Assembly: GCA_947044405.1 (NCBI GenBank)
Contig: CAMRHE010000157.1
Location: 1 to 64,000 of the forward strand
Source: Leptodactylus fallax
Lineage: Eukaryota; Chordata; Amphibia; Anura; Leptodactylidae
Direction of reading: 5' to 3'
Length of the DNA: 64,000 nucleotides
Of this stretch, positions 58,087-64,000 are shown one piece after another (position 1 is the stretch's first letter; each line of letters opens with the position of its first letter). The notes under the pieces were generated by a model. That model worked only from the letters and a program-made list of their open reading frames with translations, made no database searches and was not told the DNA's origin. The position numbers were made by a program, and so were the translations under genes.

Positions 58087-60389
58087 ATACATCTATTTAA
58101 AAAAAAAAAGTAAAAATTCTGGAGCATCTTTTCTTAGAACTCTGTGTTATACTATCTAGTAGGGACACAGTTTGGATGCAACTCATTGTCAATAGACCTT
58201 TCTATCAATTAAGGATTTTTCCTTTAAAGAAATAATAATAGAGATGCCCTTTAAATAAATAATTGTCTGTCAGCCATGTTGCGAGCTTGATGAGGAAGTT
58301 AGAAGAGCAATTCATGAAATTGATAAGGTCTGGATTTCAGGCTAAAAAATCTTGAAAACCTGGTTTGTTTGGTCTGGGTATTGCAATGCACATGTAATGT
58401 ATACCATGTTATAATGTGCTGTGTTCCCCCTGAAAGATACTCTTAGGTATATCACTAAGATGTTACTAAGTAAAATGTTTATTCTTACTATTTTTGTAAT
58501 GTTTGCAAAAATTAAATGGGAAAAAGTTAGAATATCTTGTATAGCCACTACTAAATTTACAGCATGGTGGTGCTGTATATTTATCATACTGTATATGATA
58601 TCATACTGTATATGAGAAAGAGGTTGCAGCAGCAGCTCTACAAAGCTGATCAGTGGAGATAGTGAAACTCAGACTCCCACACATCTGATACTGGAGTCCT
58701 ACTGATATGGCATCAATATTAATGAACTGGAAACCCCCTATAGGCTAAGGCTGTAGTGATGGGTCTGCTGCGGGATATCTGAGACAGACATCCCTCAGCA
58801 GACCCATACGTGGCAAAAATTAGAAATTATTTGAAAATGATTGTTTTGTCCTGTGAATTTCAGTCACCATTCCCAGGAGGATGGCCTGGCTTTCAACCTT
58901 TGCATACATCTCTTTTAGTAAATATTTATATTTCCTATGAAGTAACATTTCTGGAGCATCTTACCTTATAGAGGTTGTCCTGGCAAAAAAATTATGAGAT
59001 GAAAAAAATAAGTAAAAAATCACACTCACCTGTCCCCGGTGCTCCGGTGTCCTCTCAGCGCAGTCATAGTGGTCACATGGGGCATGCAGACATCATGACA
59101 TTTTAACGCAACTGTCATGATGTCAACGTGCCCCATCTGATCACCGAGGGCCAATCACAGGGTTAAGTGGTGTTCCCAGACCGATTATTTCATCCAGGAG
59201 ACTGGAACAGGCCAGAAGATGACCACAGAGGACCGTGAGGGAGCTTAGGAGGGGTGAAGAAAGGTGAGTATCCATGCTTATTATGTTTCTGAATTTCCCC
59301 AGGGCCTCTGCTTTTATTCTCTGGGGTTTGAAGAGTATAATAGTGATTTGTGGGTGGCAAACTGCAAATCTCTTCAGTTGAGCAAAATTTTTTTTTAAAA
59401 AATTCATAAAAAAGCTCATCTCCAGCCGTAACCCTTCAATCAGCTAAACGGCAGGGATGGCAAGAGTCTTCCCCCAACCCCTCTGATATTGATGTCCTAT
59501 TCTTAGGATTGGTCATCAATATAAAAGTCTTAGAAGACCCTTGTAATATATTAGTGAAGCTTCTGCATTTTCCAGACAAATAATCTATCTACAAATGATG
59601 TAAGATATCAAAATAAAGGAAATTCATTAAATAATTACATTTCTAAGAATTGTTAATAACATGGCTTTTACTCTAGTGTAAGTATCAGTATCTACATTAA
59701 TAATGATATGGTGTTACCTTGCAATATGTCAAAAAGCTAAATGTACTTTCGCACTTAATTCTACTTCCATGGCTCTAGTAACAGTTTTTATAAGAGGGTG
59801 TTGGAGAACTGGAAGAAAATCCAAGCATTGTTTAGTGACTCATAGCACGCTTTCCTCCAACAACTGGTACAAAGTTAAAGGATTGTTGGGAAAAAAAGCT
59901 GTGTGCTAGACCATGACATCTGAGGATTGAGTATATCAATAATGGAACACTTATGTGTACACTAATGCTCTTTGATCGTCGATGCAACTGAGAAAGATTT
60001 CATTAGATAAACTTACAATTCAGTGTTTTATAAGAAGTTGAGATTTGGAACAGAATCCTTTTTGTAAATAATACAGTGTGTTAGGGTTTTGGAATAGTAA
60101 CAATTTCACTGGCCAAATGCTTTAAAATCCACCCCCTGAAATGTGTTTCAGTTTAACATTACCACCACTTTAGGGTAATATTGGAGTTGATGATATTACA
60201 CAAATATGTTCTGAAGCCATCCTTCCCTCTCCTTGGGAAGACTCCAACACCACTCGTTTCCGTTGAATTAAGCAAAGCAGACATTTCTCCAAGAAGCAAG
60301 ACTCCTTCTAGTGATATGTTATTGGCCTGTAATAAAACCCTACTTACAAAAAGAAAACGAAGGAATATGAAAAACATGTCTATATAATC
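58087..60389. other. unassigned, with small repeat scraps
   Basis: The part at 58966-59290 has a cactcacctgtcccc block facing gaaaggtgagtatcc, suggesting a fold-back repeat like the one at 24.6 kb. No gene supported. Confidence 0.4.
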
Positions 60390-60650
60390 CCACTGATAAT
60401 AATGTGGGCAATGAAACTATACAAAACTGCTATCACCACATTTGTAATGGCCCATACTATAAAATTATCATGTTATTTATCCCACATGGTGACAAAAATA
60501 AAAAATAAAATTACAGAAATATTTTTGTTTATCAGATCTCCCAAAAATGGAATAAAAGGTGATCAAAAGTCATACTGTATGTACCTCAAAATGGTACCAA
60601 AACCGTAGCTGATCTCACAAAAATAAGAGTAATACAGTTATGGCTGTCAG
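60390..60650 (-). repeat. dispersed repeat fragment (relative of 8.7 kb)
   Basis: tcaaaatggtaccaaaacc followed by gatctcacaaaaataag mirrors 8775-8810 on the opposite strand. Confidence 0.45.
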
Positions 60651-61314
60651 AATATGGATGATGCAAAAACAACTTTTCAAATGCATGTTTATTGTGTAAA
60701 AGTAAAAAATTAGAAAACTATACACAGTAAATTTGGTATTGTTGTAATCATATTGACTCGGAGAATAAAAGTAACATCTTATGTAAGCTACATAGGGGAT
60801 GACACAAAATTTAAAAACATGAAAAAGCTGGAATTGATGCTTTTTTCATTACTTGCCAACGGAAAGTTAAAATTCTTCATGTGTACATGTATGCTTGAAA
60901 ACTACATACTGTATATTCTGGGTAGGATCTACAGACAAAATAACTTCTGTTTATATGCATTGCCCACAGGAGCATACACAATGGGGCAGCTTCACAATTA
61001 AAACTGCCCCATTGCTGACCCCAGCCTGCCACTGCTCTCCTGAATTACACTGATAAGCAAAAGGGTAATAATGTTTTGAACTTTTGACTTTCAGGCTCCT
61101 TATCTCACCATCCACTACAGATTAAAACATGAGACTGTCATCATTTTATAGACAATCATCTTGGTTATCCCATACTTAAATTTGATTTGCAGCTATTTAG
61201 CATATGATTAGTTATGAAGATTCTTGTCATGTAACTGTTTTGCTCCTGGTGGTGGAAAAATCTTTTTCTTCTTGTATACTACAAATTACAACCTGTTCTC
61301 ACATTCACTAATAG
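60651..61314. other. unassigned non-coding
   Basis: Contains a short inverted repeat (aatggggcagcttcacaatt / aaaactgccccattgc, 60980-61016). No gene. Confidence 0.45.
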
Positions 61315-61319
61315 CTTAG

Positions 61320-62290
61320 TGTAACGTCCAAACTTCTGCGCCATCCTCCGGCTGTAGGGTACAGCGCAGGAGGTGTGTTTGGCTATGATTTTATGCTTTT
61401 AGGTTTCTTGTCGTACTCTGTCTGAACACAGTTCTATCTCTTCCTATGTTTGCTTCCCTCTGTTCCTCAAACAGTTAACCTCTGTTTTGCTTATGTGATT
61501 GACATCCTTCCTTTCCACTCTCACTTCTCTGGGAGATCAGGGTCTGGTCCAATCAAGCCTGGGGAGGATTCCTGACATCCTATAAATAGTTTTCTAAACC
61601 ACACCTGAGTGCTTGCTATTAGTCTCTGTTGAGAATGTAAGCAAGAAATTTGAAGAACAAATTTGCAGATTCTTCTAGGACCGTTAAGATCAATAATTAT
61701 TAGAAGCAAGGATCCTCAACATACACCAAAATATATAAAACTTAACATTTAATATAACAATTAAAATGTCAGTAAAGTTCCATATAGCAAACAAATATCA
61801 TTATAAAAAGAATTTGGAACAGTCTTACCAAAATTGGGTTGAGATTGATCAATGTGTGGCCAAATTCATAAGAAAATACCAGGGGAACTGGGTCCAAATC
61901 GTAGGGCAAAGGAGGGTATATCCTACACTCTCCCTAATACCACAAGGTATTTGACTCTCGCCCTGACAAGGGCAGTCCCATCACTTGCCCTGAACAACTC
62001 TATATACTCCTCCCTGTATTTGGTAAGACTGTTCCAAATTCTTTTTTATAATGATATTTGTTTGCTATATGGGACTCTGTTGAGCATGCTAGCATTTTTC
62101 TCCTGTACCTCAGTTTTTGCAGACCTGTCTATTCTTCCAGTCGCCCAGTTGTACTTTACCACTTAGGGTAGATGAGGCAAGCAGGTAGGGACTTCGGGGT
62201 GGGTCTAGTATTATACCTCACTGTCCTTGTCTTTCCTTTTGTTCTTCTGGGATTTTTGCAGCAGCCATAAACCTAACAGGATTCGTAACA
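61320..62290 (-). mobile_element. solo LTR with an internal insertion
   Basis: Borders TGTAACG...CGTAACA, with flanking cttag/cttaa (four of five match). On the minus strand it shares ctcctgcgctgta, ggcttgattgg and atgtcaatca with the LTR at 15533-16127, so the two belong to one family. About 450 bp in the middle (61634-62074) is foreign. Confidence 0.7.
61634..62074. mobile_element. insertion inside the LTR, with inverted arms
   Basis: Bounded by the direct repeat ctctgttgag (61624-61633, 62075-62084). It contains arms of ~57 bp, atatagcaaacaaatatcat... (61776-61832) and its reverse complement (62019-62076), around a ~185-bp centre. The right arm reaches the border but the left arm does not, so the left border is uncertain. 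Confidence 0.5.
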
Positions 62291-62352
62291 CTTAATGTAT
62301 TATTAGGTTGATTCCCAAGTGAAAGGTCACTGGTTCAAATTGAGGATCAGCC

Positions 62353-62862
62353 ATGAAGATTTCCCAAGAAAAGAGAAACAGCATCATCCAGCTCATCGAT
62401 AGCGAACTCTTGGCCAAGGAAATTGCCAAACTGCATCATGTGAGTGCCATTACAGTTGGAAGAATACGAAATGAAGTCCGTCCATCCATTCAAAAGCCAA
62501 GACGTGGACGTCTAGGCAAAATATCATAGTCAACAAGTCAGTTCATCACAAGGCCTATCAGTTCTGGTGAGACAAGCATGGCAGTGTAGGTGGCTTGTAT
62601 GCTTCGTAATAGTGAGATCACATCCATGCGACCACCATGCAATGCGCATTACACATGTCTGGAATGGTGGCCCGAATAAAGGTGAAGAAGCCTTGACTTC
62701 AATATCGTCATAAGAAGCGTTGGCTCGAGTTTGTAATAAAGTACAAAAGGTGGACAGTAGGACATTGGAAACGGGTGATTTGGAGTGATCAGATGAAAGT
62801 CAATAGACTGGGCTCTGATGGGTGCAAATGGATCTGGAGGAAACAAGGGAAAAGGGGGCCTG
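62353..62862 (+). pseudogene. Tc1-like transposase, decayed and truncated
   Basis: The frame starts MKISQEKRNSIIQLIDSELL, with a helix-turn-helix region and an RRGR linker, and ends at TAG (62527). After frame changes a later part reads SGMVARIKVKKP, stop, LQYRHKKRWLEF, then VIWSDQMKVNRLGSDG and WIWRKQGK. WSD holds the first catalytic Asp; the usual Glu after it is Gln. The second Asp and the Glu of the DDE triad are missing because homology stops near 62865. This is a fourth Tc1-like lineage, much older than families A-C. No terminal repeats were found. Confidence 0.85.
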
Positions 62863-62869
62863 AAGTGAA

Positions 62870-63884
62870 ATTTCAGGTCTGTTACTGAAATTTATTTTAT
62901 TTTTTCTATTTAAATTGTGAGATCCTGCTGTGATGCTGCTTTCTTAATCCTCCCAATCTGTAAAATGGCAGGAAGTTCAGAGCAGACAGGTCAAATATAC
63001 AATCCAATGAGTCCATGAATGAAATCAAAATAAAGGAAATAAGAAATACAGAAACGTTATGAAAATTATAAAATTGCAACAGTAACTAGTAGAATATTAA
63101 GTCATACAATATGTTACTTTTCAGAAGGACAACTTTTTCATCGGTGAATGTCAACGCAACTTCAACAGTTGTCTCTAAATCAACAAAGTTTGATGTGTAC
63201 AAGGCACCAATGTTCTGCGTCTGTTTCATTTTTTTTCTCTTAAAATGAATAGATGGTCTGTGCTCTCCAGATAATTGCTTGCAGGCAAAAGGTTACACAT
63301 ATAGATGTAGCAAGGGGGTGTAATGTGCTATCTGAAGCCATTCTGCACATTACCAGTGCAATTCATTGTTTCACAATCATGTATATGATTTTTGTGTATA
63401 GTAATTCTATATACTGTTCCATAATCTAAATTGACATCATACATTTCATATTTACATATATCATTATTGTCATAAATACTTACATTGATATGTTAAGGCT
63501 TCTGTCCACTGAACCATGAAAAGACATTAACCCATCTAATTAATAACATATTTTTATTTTTTCCTAAAACATACTTACATGTTTGACTAGTTGTCCACAA
63601 ATTAGAACACTGTGTAAAATGCATCACAAAATATTCATGGGAATTATAGCTTTCTCTTGTTTAAGACCATGTACACAAACAGATGATATTTGACTAAAAT
63701 TCACAGTAAAATCTCATGAGAAATCCGTAAACATGAAACAATAAAGTAAAAGACAAAAAAACCTTTTTCCTCTACATGTAGAGGATGCTCCTATCACAGC
63801 TACAGAACTTGTTATAAAGAGATCATTGGAAAGATCTCAGTACTGTCCATTCATATGTTTCTACATCATAATCAGGTCGCCCTA
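62870..63884. other. unassigned non-coding
   Basis: AT-rich sequence without a supported feature. Confidence 0.5.
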
Positions 63885-64000
63885 AGCCATCTTTTTTCCA
63901 AACTGAACAATCCCAAATTTGATAACCTGTCTTTATACTCCAGTCCACCAATCACCATTCACCAATTACTGTGGTTGCCCTCCTTTCTGCCTGGCTTCAG
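63885..64000 (-). mobile_element. possible LINE fragment at window edge
   Basis: On the minus strand it reads YKDRLSNLGLFSLEKRWLR, close in style to the FSLEKRHL segment of the LINE at 46.0 kb. It is cut off by the end of the window. Confidence 0.45.

Overview
This window reads as a repeat-rich intergenic stretch of a vertebrate nuclear genome, most probably from a frog. The reasons are long AT-rich non-coding DNA, spliced coding remnants with GT/AG borders, a tRNA-headed SINE, three families of Tc1-type transposons about 1.2-1.6 kb long, many hAT-like and TTAA-type miniature elements, a LINE fragment, two solo LTRs and numerous minisatellites. The mix of short elements resembles what I know of anuran genomes. 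The species cannot be named from the sequence. There is no prokaryotic or viral gene layout, no CRISPR array and no confident RNA gene.

Layout. 0-9.7 kb: the 3' end of a TA-flanked transposon, a minisatellite, small inverted-repeat elements, a SINE and a long dispersed repeat. 9.9-12.6 kb: two minisatellite arrays in opposite orientation, one split by a hAT-type element with a perfect 8-bp target duplication. 12.7-18.3 kb: Tc1 family A copy 1 (transposase reading frame almost intact), a solo LTR, and Tc1 family B (transposase broken by one 2-bp deletion). 18.5-29.2 kb: hAT-like repeats, a possible minus-strand promoter and first exon near 21.4-21.65 kb, fold-back repeats, and a 485-bp element with identical 165-bp terminal direct repeats. 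29.6-35 kb: a SINE cut in two by a 1.8-kb hAT-type element, and a 0.73-kb tandem duplication. 36.7-43.5 kb: miniature elements, several minisatellites, and a scrambled Tc1 family C element whose transposase halves face each other. 45.7-46.6 kb: a LINE fragment split by a small hAT-like repeat. 49.5-51.5 kb: Tc1 family A copy 2, inserted inside another repeat.

The only trace of a cellular protein gene is at 52.26-54.40 kb. Four 3' exons of an AGC-type (PKC-like) serine/threonine kinase, all in phase 0, carry several stops and a mutated HRD motif; it is very likely a dead gene copy. It is followed by a tandemly repeated exon-like segment (54.4-55.5 kb), a hAT-type element with a large palindrome inside it, more repeats, a second solo LTR that itself contains an insertion, and a decayed Tc1-like transposase at 62.4 kb.

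The genes do not form a pathway. The window mainly records nested insertions whose order can be read from target duplications. I did not find a convincing new molecular system. The oddest structures are the inverted Tc1-C chimera, the 485-bp terminal-repeat element, the LINE piece caught inside a hAT-like repeat, and the kinase pseudogene with its repeated downstream exons.
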